In this document: positions 1 to 11,365 of the stretch, piece after piece
How the letters are laid out: every line of letters begins with the position of its first letter
Numbering within the stretch: the first letter of the stretch is position 1
Assembly: GCA_002751075.1 (NCBI GenBank)
Contig: NAOQ01000396.1
Coordinates: forward strand, 42,956 to 57,290
Reading direction: 5' to 3'
Source of the DNA: Ichthyophonus hoferi
Taxonomy: Eukaryota > Opisthokonta > Ichthyosporea > Ichthyophonida > Ichthyophonidae
DNA: 14,335 bases
Program-made: the position numbers and the translations under genes
Notes under the pieces: model-generated
The model's input: the letters and a program-made list of their open reading frames with translations, nothing else
Told to the model about the DNA's origin: nothing
The model's database searches: none

Positions 1-860
1 CGTACCACAATGCTTAAATATCATTATGTATAAAAATAACCATATATAGATCTATAATATGGTAGTGCAAGCGTAGCCTAACCCTGGGCTCTATGAATTT
101 AAACGTTATTATTGGTGCAGACAAATCAATAAATCAGTACTATATTAGGGATGATGTTTACTACACTATATCCAATCAATACGATATCGCTTGACACCAT
201 CTTCTTGTAAAGCTTTAAAATTTTAGTTTGGATTAATCTATACATAATTTCAAATACTAATGAAAAAAACACATCATGATCTAATGCTAATGGGATTGCA
301 CGTAGCGCCTAGCCCTGTTAATTTTAATGTAAATCATAAAACATTGAATAAGATATATTTATCTCTCCTATTCTAAGCTTTGTGTGATGTGGTGGCCACC
401 AATAATATAAAAGGTATAGTAAAAAATAATGTTTATCGCCTGGTGACCAATGAGCCAGCCACCCAATAACCAAAAAGTGTATCCAAACACATTCCTATCA
501 AAAGCAAGCGTTTTGTTGCCCATATAGCATTTTTATCAGGTATTTATTGTTTTTTTCCTTTATTGGTCAATCACACCCTCGTATTTGCAAGGGTATCTAA
601 CAGACCATTAGATATTCTAATTGACCAAGGCAGGTTCCTGCGAATGGATGGTTTTGATTGGTGAGTAACTATTATACACTATGTAACCCTGTATAAGCCA
701 ATAAAAAGGCAGCTTCAAGTGCAATAAAAGAAGGCCATTGAGAGCAACCATTTAACTTGAATTTAAGATATTGGGATATTAGTATTTACAAGTATAGATA
801 CACCAATAACCTATCTTATATACCATATATAATTACCTATTTACACCCACCAATAGCCTT
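1..860. other. AT-rich 3' flank of the asparagine synthetase gene, CCAAT-rich
   Basis: No supported coding region. ATTGG/CCAAT pentamers occur at 399, 447, 463, 562, 657, 698, 803 and 850, far more often than chance predicts, on both strands. The nearest canonical poly(A) signals for the minus-strand gene (TTTATT on the plus strand) are at 559-564 and 543-548, about 300 bases past the stop, so the 3' UTR may reach there. A perfect 12-base palindrome TATAGATCTATA is at 45-56. Confidence 0.4.
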
Positions 861-3800
861 TTATCTTACCTTGTACGCGTCGTCATGTACGTTCACAGCC
901 CTCCCAGATGGGTCAGCATTACGAGCAAATGATTGGTCCCAGGCAATAGCTACAGGGGTGCTGCAGGCGACGGAAGGCCCACCAGGCACAGTACTGACTG
1001 CACTCCTCTCAGGGAAGTGGGACTCAAAGAGAGATCTAGTGAGGGAGAGGGAGAAAGAGGGAGGGAGGAATGTTTATTAGGAGGAGATGATTGCATATGT
1101 GTGTACGATGTGTGTACGTGTAGGTGATTGTACAGTCCAGGCATTATACCATACTACAAAATATTCTGTATACTATATACTATACATAATCCTCCCAGAA
1201 TCGCTTATAATTTCCTTTACCACAGTGATAATTAGAGCTTATGGACCTTGCACGAGAAAGAGAGAGGGCAGTGATAGCAATAGTAATAGTACCTATAGAG
1301 ATATCCCTCCTTGGTGGTTGGTGTGTTTTCAGGGAATCGGTGCTTGGCAGAGTTAAACTGGATGTCAGTAATAACCTTCTCGGCGTGGTCCTTTAGCCCA
1401 TCAATCCAGCCATATCCAACTCCGTCACTGAACTGCTCCTTCTGCCTCCACAGCACCTCGTCTGGGAGGTAGGGGTCCTCGGGGGTGTCAAACGCCTTAC
1501 GTAATACCCACTTCTCCATCTTCCTCTTTCCGTCACTGTCGGTTCCTCCAATCAGTTTGTGAGAGGGGTCCATGTTCATAGATACATCTAGGAAGTCCTT
1601 GTCCAGGAAGGGTACACGTGCCTCTACACCCCAGGCACAGGTGGCCTAAAGAGGAAGAGGGAAGATAAAAATGTGATGGTTAGTTAAGAATACTGTAAGA
1701 AAATGTAATGTATGCAGTAAGGTAGTGGGTACAAAGGAGTATAACTCTCTTGGCTGTAATTACCTATCTAGAATATTCAGTTGCACCACAAACACTCATC
1801 GACTATATATATGATGGTATATATAATAGCATGCAAGATAGTAGCATAGTATGATAGAAGATAAATACCGGAAATTGCATAAAAGGACAATCAATTATAT
1901 CACAGGCACTACTATATACATACCCCCACATTACCGGTGTATAAACACGCGTAAATACATACACACATATATATATATATATACCCTATACCTTATTAGC
2001 CCTAAGACAGTCGTACATGTACAAGGCCTTAAGCTTCCTGACTGTCTCTTTATGGAACTCCTCTCTATTGGGAGCCTTGTGGAAGTAGAGGTAGCCTCCG
2101 TACACCTCATCTGCTCCCTCGCCACTCAATACCATCTTTACACCTAAGGCTTTAATCTTGCGTGACATCAGGTACATGGGAGTGGAGGCCCGGATAGACG
2201 TGACGTCATAGGTCTCTAAATGATATATGACATCACTAAGTGCGTCGATACCATCCTGAATGGTGAAGTGGAATTCGTGGTGTCTATGTATGTATATAGG
2301 TATAGGTAAGGGAGGGGGAGAGGGGAAGGATGGGTGGCCAACTAGGAATAAGATACAGTAATGAGAGCCAATTAATAATTATCTTGAAAGCTTATTACAT
2401 CAAATTATATATTATAATCTTACTTCATAGATATATGGCAAGAAAAAGGTAAATGGGAAAAAAAAAAGGAATTTTATGACCTAATAATGACGCTACACTG
2501 GTGTAAAAATGACATTGCCCAATAAGTATAGATAAAGATAATTAGAATAGTGACTGGTTCGGTTTTGATTTGGAAAACCAATTACTATAAAACTGAATTG
2601 GTCTAAAATAGAGTTCAGTTCTGTGCTACTTGTCTTATTGGCTAGAAAAAAATTAAAAGTAAAATTAATAAGATCAATTAAAACTAGCACCACATCAATC
2701 TAGATGCAATCTAGAGAAATGATTGAAGGTATAGTACATTGAAAGACAATTATGGAATCATGCCAGCCTTAAATATAGAGCAGTATAGTATAAGACAATA
2801 TAATATAATATAGTACAACCTAATAAATGTCTCTCTCCCTCTAACACACCTAAACGCATAACCATATATACAGTTATATATGGGGGAATGGTCCTATATT
2901 ATACCTTACACCATACACCCTACCCTTACCTAGTGCCCAGGAATTTGGAGACCTTCTTAGCTGCTATCAGGTCAGGGGAGCCTGCCAACCCTACACTGAA
3001 AGAGTGGAGGGGCCACCAGGCCAAGCTACTTTCATCGTGGTGCTTGACCTTCTCCTGCACGATACGACTTGCTACCGCCGCCACCAGAGAGGAGTCAAGT
3101 CCACCACTCAGGAGAACACCGTAGGGTACATCAGTCATTAGACGTTTATTAACTGCAGCCACGAAGGTGTCACGGACCTGTAAAAGGGAGGAGAGTTAGG
3201 CAAAGATACAGAGCTGATGGCTACATATGTACATACTAGTATTAATAATATTATTATATAAGGGTAGGGAGCAGGCAGGTGCAAGGCAGGGTTGGAATTA
3301 TAGGAGGTGTCGTGTTACATATTAACATAGCATAAGGTGTGTGCATATATAAACAAACATACATCTATGCCTATACATACATATCCAGTAGTATAATATG
3401 ATAGGATTGGCGTACCTTTTTAAGATCCAATGGCTGTACGGGGGGGATATACTCAGGCTCCCAGTATTTAGGAGTCCAATAGGCCTTGAGCTCGTCATTC
3501 TCCACGCTTATCTCAGGAAGCTTCTCGCTAGAGATAGGGGTGATGACGGCATGGCTACAGTGGTAATAGTGGCCGGGTGGAAACTGCTCGAAGGAAATGC
3601 AGTCCTGGTGTAGGGCCTTCAGCTCACTGGCAAACCATACACTGCCATCACCACCACGACCATAGTACAAAGGTGTGATACCAATAGGGTCTGGGGAGGG
3701 AGGAACAATGAGATAAATACGGTTGGTGTTTATGCATGTATGCCTAACTCTCAGTCATCGTATTGTTTGTACATCATTGTAGGGTCTTGACTAGTTACTC

Positions 3801-5397
3801 TAGTGTACTGTGAACCAGTAGTATAATGTAGTTGCAAACTATATAAAGTATACGTACTGACCAACCCAGGGGAGTAACAAAATATAGTATTAAAAATGGT
3901 CCAATAAGATTCAACAGTCAGGTTAACTTGGTTGTTGTGTATACAAGGTATGTGGCGTTTAACATTATAAATTATTGGATGAAGTAGCATGAGGCCAGTA
4001 TGTCATTTAGTAGATATCACGTAATGTTGTGAGGTCCTGTCTGAGGTGTCATACATGATGGGAGCAGGATATCATCGGCTGTTGCATGAGACAACTCCAA
4101 ACATCTATTATGTTTAGTCCAATTGGATACTAGTAACATTTGCATATTGTAATAAAAGAATACTATTATTCGTGCATTAAATCCTATTTAAGTAATCAGC
4201 ATTGCCTTCCTTAGCCTTAGGTTATTCATTGGGTGCTTTGTGTTGTTTGCTAAACATTCTACCCATAACAACCAATATCCAATCATTACTCACCCCTTGC
4301 GGCCAGGAATTCCCCAGTGTTCTTATTGGCAATGACGAAGCTAAACATACCGTCCAATAGTTTGACACATTCGCAGCCGAACTTCTCATACAGATAGATA
4401 ATTACCTGTAGGATGAATTGCAAAGCAAATTAATTAATTAATACATTAATTTAAGAATATGCCTTCATATACATATATCATATCCCACTATACCTTATAG
4501 GATGCTTAATGCACTAACCCTTTATGCAGACTGGTCCGAGTTTATAAACAAGTTTTAAAAGAGGCAAAAAATCCAACAAAATTATCTACTGCACTGTCAA
4601 GACGAAAAAATTTTAAAATAAAAAAGTGTCCCAATATCACTTAATTGACTGGTTTAATAAATAACATGAATTATAGCAAAGACATATTGTGGTAGTATAG
4701 TGGCAGTTAAATTATAAAACCCATAGAATATATTATATCCTATAATATCACCTCCTCATCTAATTTATTACATAGTGCACTTATACCTACAAGTCCTATT
4801 TCCCTTTGGGAAAGATGGCTTCAGCTGCTATACGTATTTTGTTATGGGCTTCATCACAAGGTAAAAATTCTTGTTCTTAACACTTACCAAGGCATGTATG
4901 TATGTATATATATATAAAAGAAAAAAATACAACTTTGATAAAATATAACTAAGTTTGAATACTTATCCTAAGAAATACCTGGCTCCGTGCAATAGTCTGC
5001 AAAGTTGGCTCTAAAATAACAATAAAAAAATTCAAAATTAAAGTACCAAAAAAGAATAATGAACGTGCACCTAACTTACCTCACAATCTGAAGCTGTCTC
5101 AAATTCAACATCAGGGCAATACTTCTGTCGCAACTCCATGTGGTTATATATCTCTCCATTAACAACCAGACAAAGAGTGCCGTCCTTACTATACAGAGGC
5201 TGGGCTCCTGACTCGGGGTCCATAATGGCCAATCTTTCATGTGCAAAGCCATTGCAAATTCCTGGTGAAAGTTGTTGCATATGAAGACCAGTCCAGTCGG
5301 GACCACGGTGTCTAATGCGGCGAGATAATTTTAAAAGACGCGCACGTAGTTTGGCGTCATCTTGGTGACTCCGAAGACAAGCAATAATTCCACACAT
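861..5397 (-). CDS. ASNS: asparagine synthetase (glutamine-hydrolysing), complete seven-exon gene
   Basis: Cytosolic enzyme that makes asparagine from aspartate, glutamine and ATP. Exons in transcript order are 5397-5080, 4405-4294, 3690-3416, 3177-2930, 2283-1992, 1645-1293 and 1035-861. They total 1773 bases (590 residues plus TAA), with GT-AG introns and matching phases throughout. The N-terminal class II glutaminase domain (about 1-200) starts MCGIIA, with Cys2 as nucleophile, and has HERLAIMD (53-60), NGEIYN (80-85) and SDCE (103-106). The synthetase domain has the ATP-pyrophosphatase loop SGGLDSS (259-265), SGEGADE (371-377), ARVPFLDK (424-431) and [12 protein letters not shown] (482-493). 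The ATG at 5397 is chosen because Cys2 must become N-terminal; an upstream in-frame GTG is not needed. Length and motifs, including [10 protein letters not shown] near the C-terminus, match bacterial AsnB and plant enzymes more closely than vertebrate ASNS as I recall them. All catalytic motifs are intact. The symbol is by function, not a proven orthologue. Confidence 0.96.
1967..1983. repeat. (AT)n microsatellite in intron 5 of the asparagine synthetase gene
   Basis: An uninterrupted AT dinucleotide run, preceded by a short ACAC-type stretch from about 1957. It lies just inside the intron, within 30 bases of the minus-strand 5' splice site at 1991/1992. Confidence 0.8.
2284..2929 (-). other. 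intron 4 of the asparagine synthetase gene
   Basis: GT-AG intron of 646 bases, AT-rich, with no supported exon inside. The 3' splice site (CATAG before the exon starting at 2283) is preceded on the minus strand by a long C/T-rich run at about 2301-2335. A short direct duplication of CAATCTAGA lies near 2697-2717. A short frame on the minus strand at 2493-2693 has no recognisable product. Confidence 0.8.
3691..4293 (-). other. intron 2 of the asparagine synthetase gene
   Basis: GT-AG intron of 603 bases with donor GTGAGT and acceptor CCCAG. It interrupts the Asp codon of [14 protein letters not shown] after its first base, so both sides are needed to read the conserved motif. Nothing else is recognised in it. 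Confidence 0.88.
4406..5079 (-). other. intron 1 of the asparagine synthetase gene
   Basis: The longest intron of the gene (674 bases), phase 0, donor GTAAGT after SDCE and acceptor CCTACAG before VIIYLYEK. It contains a small TATG/TA microsatellite at 4894-4917 and otherwise AT-rich DNA. No exon or RNA gene is recognised. Confidence 0.88.
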
Positions 5398-5600
5398 TAC
5401 TGACACACAACAACCACTAGTTGAAAATAAAATTTTCCTTTTATACCAGTGAATTAAAATCGCAAAATGATCGATTTCCTATTAGTTCACTTAATGTTTA
5501 TTACAAGCCATAAAAACAGATGTCTTAGTTATGATTGGCTGGCAGTTGTCAAATAATTTATGAAAATGTTTTCAATCAGGTGGCTTTGCATATTAATTGG
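5398..5600 (-). promoter_or_regulatory. probable core promoter of the asparagine synthetase gene
   Basis: Read on the minus strand, a TATA-like TATAAAAG lies at 5445-5438, about 41 bases before the ATG. CCAAT boxes (ATTGG on the plus strand) lie at 5534-5538 and 5596-5600, about 140 and 200 bases upstream. A start site about 30 bases below the TATA-like box would leave a 5' UTR of only 10-15 bases. The ATG context has G at -3, which is favourable. No transcript evidence is available, so this is an inference from motif and position. Confidence 0.35.
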
Positions 5601-7029
5601 TGCGGTATGGAATTCGATGGCTTTCTCTAGATGGTGTTCTACACATTGTATAAAAATATTAGTAAATCTGTTTATTAATTATTAATTGTTTAATGCATTT
5701 TTCATTATTATTATTATTATTAATTTTTATTAATAGTAAGCAATAAAAGGCTATTTATACGCCAATAAATATTTTAACTACTATTTCATTCCGGCGTATA
5801 GTGGATTATGGATTTTAAAAGGCAGCAAATCCATTTGTAGATTAAGCCTTAGTACACAGGTACGCTGATCAGTCCAGTCTAATATGATATAATATGACGT
5901 GATTGTATTCACACAGAGATAATCAACAAGCAGATGGATTTATGGCAATTATCAACCATAAATTAATATAGAGTATTCACAATTAATTTATTTTTGTTTT
6001 AACAATTAAGTTTGACCACTTCCAAACTATGCCGGATTATTATTATAATATTCTTTAATAATTAGTATATCAATAACTATGAATGAGCAAGCTGAAACTA
6101 ACTGACGTAATTGATTAGATGTAAGATCCATTGGGATAAGATAATGATTGGTAGCCTTACTGATTAGGTTAGTGCATATTTAAATAAAGTGACGTAGTTA
6201 ATATTTTATATTTTCTAAAAACAAATAAATTTGTCTGCTATAATATTTAATTTTACTAAGTATTTCATAGAGGATATTTTGAAATAAATATATAACTCAT
6301 TATACACATTATACATAGGTTAACTAAGTGATCTTTTTATTTTGATTTTTGATTTTCGTGCTACTGATTGGATTCTACCGGGAAGTAGTATGATTTAAGA
6401 CGTATTAGCTTACGCAATTCAAAAATAGAGATATAAACCAATCTCTTGGTTAACTGTTGTTCCTATCGATAACACCCTTTTCATTGATCACAGTTCAACA
6501 GTACAAACTCAGGTTACAATGAGTCTGAATTTAAAAGGCTTTTTTATAATAAAGTGTATTGTTATTTTTTTATGTAAAATTTTTTTCTTCTTTCTTTTTT
6601 ACAAATATAAAAGAACCTTTGGGTTATAATGAAAAAAAAAATAGTTGTGGCCATACCATGCTAGACGACTCAGTGGTTGCGGCAGACGTATACATATACT
6701 TGTACAAATATATACGTATTTGTGCCAAATTTTAAAGGAACCATCACTGTTTATAAAATGATAAATAAGATTATGAACGAATGTTATATTATATAAAGAC
6801 TTTTCTCCATATCTTATCTTTAGTCATATTAGTAATGTGTATAATGCCTTAGTATGGAAAAATTGAAATGGTTCAGGAGTGAGGTATTTGAGGGCCTCCT
6901 CAATCCGAGAAGAAAAATAAATACATATATATAAATTAAATAACTAATCATATCATGAATTAATTAATGGCATCTAGTATCCATATTCACAATTGGCCAA
7001 TTAAAAATTAAATATAGATCTTCCCCGGA
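5601..7029. other. AT-rich intergenic DNA between the asparagine synthetase promoter and the retrotransposon fossil
   Basis: No coding region is supported. It contains an (ATT)n run at 5703-5722 and poly-T/poly-A stretches around 6540-6650. The palindrome AATTGGCCAATT, two back-to-back CCAAT boxes, is at 6991-7002. The left end of the copia-type fossil may lie in the right part of this stretch, but I could not identify a long terminal repeat or primer-binding site. Confidence 0.5.
5703..5722. repeat. (ATT)n microsatellite
   Basis: About six tandem ATT units in intergenic DNA, followed by a further AT-rich run. Confidence 0.8.
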
Positions 7030-10000
7030 ATCCAAACTCAGATCGCTATCACTACGTCCCAATCCGGAATTTCCTCTAGTTCACAGTAGATGCTCTCACC
7101 ATGTGGCATCTACCATGAGGCATTTACCAACTTTACTGCTTTCACTTGACTTCTACTTGGCCAATGGGGCCCCATTGCTTGCAACCACTAAGACAAGATC
7201 ATTCTCTGATTGTACATCAATGGCAACACGAGGAATATCATGGAAAATGATGTTCTCTATTCCCCAGAGATTCAAAACAATCTCTTCAAGGTCATGGCCC
7301 TATGCAGCCAGAGCTCTTCCATTGCCTTCAATGATGAGTAATTTCTATCCTGTGAGGGTACTATCCCCCTTCCATGAGACTACATATGGCAAAAGATTTG
7401 TTTCTTCTCCAAGCTAAACTCCTTCTCCCTCCAAACTCAACCACCAGATAGAAGTGCATCACCTTACACCAACAACCAACTGACTTTGATGATTGTAGTC
7501 CTACTACATTCTAATACCCCATCCATCACTAAAATCACTCAAACCAACCAATATCATAAACATTTTATCAATGCCCAATGGCATACCCTCACCAACATTT
7601 CAGTTCCCAATTGCCTTCTTTTCATCTGCGCCACATTTACTAACACCACAACAGGTGCCATCTGGCACTCTTGTTTTATGCACTGTTCCCCTAAATGGCT
7701 CTTGGGCTCTGTCATTTTCAACAGCATTGCTGCCTCTAAAATATTGGTTCCCCGCAATGCTTATGCAGCCAAAAAACTAGTAGCCAGCCCTCTCCGTATG
7801 CACTTGATGCATGCTTCATAACCCATTCAAACCATATATAGAAACATGGTTGGCCCTCTCCACATCTCCTATGGCAACTACCATTAGTGTGTCCTTTTTA
7901 TTGATGACTTTACATATTACACTATTGTGTATTGCATGAAACACAAGAATTAATTCTCTGAGATATTTGAGCAGTACCTGCAAGCAGTCTATGCAAAGCA
8001 GTCTACCCACTACTTCTCCACTCTGCACGCAGATAAAGGTGCAGGTATGCACTCACTTCTTTCCTTCAGTAACTCACCTCTTAGGGTATTGAATACTACA
8101 TAATCTTACCCTATGCACCACAATTGGACAGAATATCAGAGTGCATGATCTGCCACATCATCACCATGGCCATAATTGCTATGAATGCCTTAAATGTTCC
8201 CTATTCATTTGGGGGATATGCCTGAAAAGTGGCCATATTCACTCACAGCATAATGCCTACTCCGTTCTAACCATGGACAAGCCTCTATATTCTGGGAAAT
8301 CTCCAACCAGCCACAGTCCACTGCCTACATACCTTTTAGTGTAAACTGTGCTACGGTACAGACTAAACCACTCACTCATTCATCCAAGTTTTTCATGAGG
8401 ATGCCAAGCTTGTGTTCTTAGCTACTCAGACTACAAGGACAGGTGGATTGTCTTAACGGGAAGCTCCACTGCAAAACAGTTTAAAAAGAACTGATTCTTT
8501 TAAAAAAACATCTTTCCCTTCCAATCCCTATCCCCTTTGCTCCAGCAAAACCTATTCAGTTCTATTGCTAATTGTTCTGCCTTTAATTCTACCTCTATCA
8601 ATCACACTCAATCCCTATGGACTTTCAACACCAGGATTATACTCTCTTTTGAGGATATTCAGTTTCAGAGAGAGTATGAACAGGAAAATCCTTCATCTCC
8701 CCATTCCTCATTACCTATCCCCATATTCTTTGAACCAGCTCCTCAGTTTTGTCAATCCAATGAATGGGAGAGTTTAGAACTGTTTAATGAGTCAGATGAA
8801 GACTCCCAAATGCACCATTACAACAGGTATACCCCCACTACCACAAGGATCAGCAGCCATTATGGTCAATACCAACAACCAGGACAGGTAATGTGCCTTG
8901 CTCTTTATCAACATCCCCCCTCCTTCTAAATTTTGCAGATTCTAAGAAGTTTAAGGAGGCAATGCATGCCTAAGAAAACATTCCTTGTATTATAACCATA
9001 TATATGGAGCTCACAACAACTAATGAGTTTCATATTTGTATGCTTGTGCCTTGGGAGAAAATTCTGAAAAAATTACCATCTTTCACAGTCTGTGGATGTA
9101 CTATAGGAAATGTGACCAAACCCTACACAAAATATGACTATGTGCCCAGGGCAGCATAGAGATAAATAAGGACTTATTCAATATCTCATCACCCATGACT
9201 AGTTTTGTCAAGAATCCTCATAGCCATTGCTGCAGCTTGTCATACAGGTTGACCCGACTTGGCATCATTTTTGCCTACCTTTATGCCGCTTTTCCTTGAA
9301 ATGTATGTGTATCAACCCCAGTTTATGGAAGACTCTGATCACTCCAAGTGGATCAGTAAGCCATCAAAATACTTATATGGTCTACATGTCAGTGGCCTTT
9401 ACTAGAGTGCTATTCTGGATGCTTTTCTATGCACTCAAGTAATGCATCTTGCAGATAGAGGCCTCTGTTCTTACATTGTCTACAGCACATGTCGTTTCCT
9501 ATCACTTTCCTGCTTTGCAGATGGCGTCCTAATCATCTCTGAGCAACCTGATGATATGGATACACTGATTAAAGCATTTTCTGATTGCTCTCCAACTAAG
9601 TACAGCAGATGGCTTCCCGACTTCTTGGCCTACACTATTCAGAAATGTGATGATAGCAGAAAGCTTTCACAAGTCAACTACATTAAGGAACCAATCAAGT
9701 CATAAATTATACAGCTAAGACAACGGCCATCCAACAGACTTCCCAATATTACCAGAACATATTAAGGAAGCTGCCAATCCCACCAAATAATCCAAACCAT
9801 ATCATGTCCCTTTTTCTCAAACTCTGACTGACTATTTACTATAGATATCCAACTCCAGCCACCTTAATTGCCAGTTCATAGTTAGGTATCTTGCCTGTTG
9901 CAGTAATGAACCTACCAAGGCTATTTGGGAAATGGCAATGCTCCTCCTATGCTACCTCAAGACCACAACTGGGAAGTTCATCATCTATGACTCTGCTCCA

Positions 10001-10170
10001 CTAATACTGACCGTTTCTTTCAAATGGAGATTTTTAAGTCAACCCAAGAACTTCACATAGCACTTCTGACCAAATCATTTACCTTTCATGGAGCCTGATT
10101 GACTAGTTTTTGACAACACAGAACATAATGGTACTTTCTACAACCAAGAGTAAGTACATAGCAATGTCTT
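7030..10170 (+). mobile_element. fossil Ty1/copia-type LTR retrotransposon, pol region only, broken
   Basis: An old, badly decayed copia-superfamily copy; boundaries are approximate. Weak but colinear matches appear in copia order: an aspartic protease region at about 7080-7420, a GAG-pre-integrase region at about 7600-7800, the integrase core at about 7850-8200 (for example FIDDFTYYTIVYCMKHK), reverse transcriptase at about 9150-9620 (MYVYQPQFMEDSDHSKW, then a YLYGL segment), and RNase H at about 9880-10170 (EPTKAIWEMAMLLLCYLK; STTKSKYIAMS). Protease and integrase before reverse transcriptase is the copia arrangement rather than the gypsy one. The reading is broken in many places, well over ten, so it is not functional. 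No gag zinc knuckle and no pair of terminal repeats was found, and the RNase H part seems cut short on the right. The decay suggests an ancient insertion. Confidence 0.82.
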
Positions 10171-10240
10171 TATAATATAGAGTAGATTGTATAGATAAAG
10201 TTCAAAATAAAAGACTAGTCACGTTACAACTAACTATTGT

Positions 10241-10437
10241 AAGCAGAAAATTAGGATAAAACTGTATAGCCTTTATCCATTATTCTTACAGAATTAAAAA
10301 GTCTTCAATCTGTCTCTGCCAGAACCTTTCGACACTTTTAAATATAGCCTCATATATATAAAATATTTTAGAACACTGTATTAATTAATTAATTAACTTT
10401 GATTATAAATATTTTTTCTATATTGTATAAATACCTA
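10241..10437 (+). repeat. diverged interspersed repeat, copy 1
   Basis: Shares a colinear series of blocks with 11898-12090: AAGCAGAAAAT, then CAGAACCT, then a TAAATATAGC-like block, then a TTAATTAATTAATTA run, then GATTATAA. The spacings are almost identical (86 versus 82 bases, then 60 versus 61). It lies just right of the retrotransposon fossil. Whether it is a remnant of that element's terminal repeat or an unrelated short element cannot be told. Confidence 0.5.
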
Positions 10438-10837
10438 TATCTGACAGTCAATTTGTAATAAAATATGCACATTTTGCGTAATATGCCTCAATAAATACTT
10501 CAACATTTTTCTTTGAATCCCAACTTACATCCATCTATAATGTACTTCACTGAGACTAAACTTTGGAATGTATTCAACAAGATACAGTTAAGTTGTAGTG
10601 CATTTTATTAGCCTAATTATTAATTATTAATTAATTTGAAATATAATTCGCTACTCATAACACAAATTCAGGTGGTGTTTTATTGTCATAAACAGTTAAT
10701 CCAATTAAGTAATTGCAACTGACTCTGATCAGGCCGAGTGCTTCCAAACATATCGAGTAGGTCCATTAATCAGATATTGACTACGAATGAAAATGCAGGT
10801 TATTTATTATAGATTGGAGATAGTTAAAATAGTAGTT
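10438..10837. other. AT-rich intergenic DNA, nothing recognised
   Basis: No coding region, RNA gene or clear repeat is supported. It contains only short TTAATTAATTA-type runs near 10620-10635. Confidence 0.5.
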
Positions 10838-11230
10838 CAAATAAGATATAACTATTTAAAAATGATCATTGATGATCATGATCATTAATGTGGTCTCAGA
10901 CAGTGAGATCTAAAATGCCTTGGATATTGAGATATAGAGGACACTAGCAAGATGTACTACAGAATGTACTAGATCCTTGGGTAGTAAGATACAAGGATGA
11001 TAGAAAATATCTAGTGTATATGTTGTACATGTAACTATATTTAATAATAGAGATAACTATCTAAAAATAATCTTTGATGATCATTAAAGTGGTCTCAGAT
11101 AGTGAGATACAGAACTCTCTGGATACTGAGATATAAAGGAAAGGACACCAGAGAAATGTACCAGACCCTTAAATAGTAATATCCAAGAATAATATATAAT
11201 ATTCAGCGTGTATATTATCATATATAGTTT
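10838..11230. repeat. two-copy tandem repeat with a unit of about 200 bases
   Basis: Copy 1 is about 10838-11040 and copy 2 about 11041-11230. Matching blocks in the same order include GATAACTAT, GATGATCATTAA, GTGGTCTCAGA, AGTGAGAT, CTGGATA-TGAGATATA and GTGTATAT. Within each copy a shorter motif resembling GGATA-TGAGATATA-AGGA recurs two or three times, so the unit may itself have grown from a smaller repeat. Copy 1 also holds a perfect 14-base palindrome, ATGATCATGATCAT, at 10872-10885. No coding capacity is seen. Confidence 0.75.
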
Positions 11231-11365
11231 GAAAGGCTTAATAAAAAAAAGTGATCCGCAAGATCAAAGTAAGCACAGTACACGGGACTGCCTACGTGTT
11301 AACAACTAGTACTCGATGGCATTAGAGAAAGCATAGCTAATATTGGATAACTTAGATTCCGGGTT

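Noticed and set aside
757-1080. Plus-strand open frame of 107 codons
   Set aside because: It is antisense to the last asparagine synthetase exon, with low-complexity flanks and no recognisable family.
1851-2147. Plus-strand open frame across intron 5 and exon 5
   Set aside because: It is a shadow of the minus-strand exon plus an AT microsatellite.
3751-3990. Minus-strand open frame within intron 2
   Set aside because: It falls wholly in the intron, has no family resemblance, and cannot be joined to the exon phases on either side.
5071-5406. Longer first exon starting at 5406 and reading into intron 1
   Set aside because: The first codon would be GTG, and the glutaminase needs Cys directly after the initiator Met. 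The ATG at 5397 gives MCGI. The right end reads past a clear GTAAGT donor at 5079.
8537-8929. Plus-strand 130-codon open frame
   Set aside because: It lies inside the copia-type fossil between the integrase and reverse transcriptase regions. I treat it as element debris, not a host gene.
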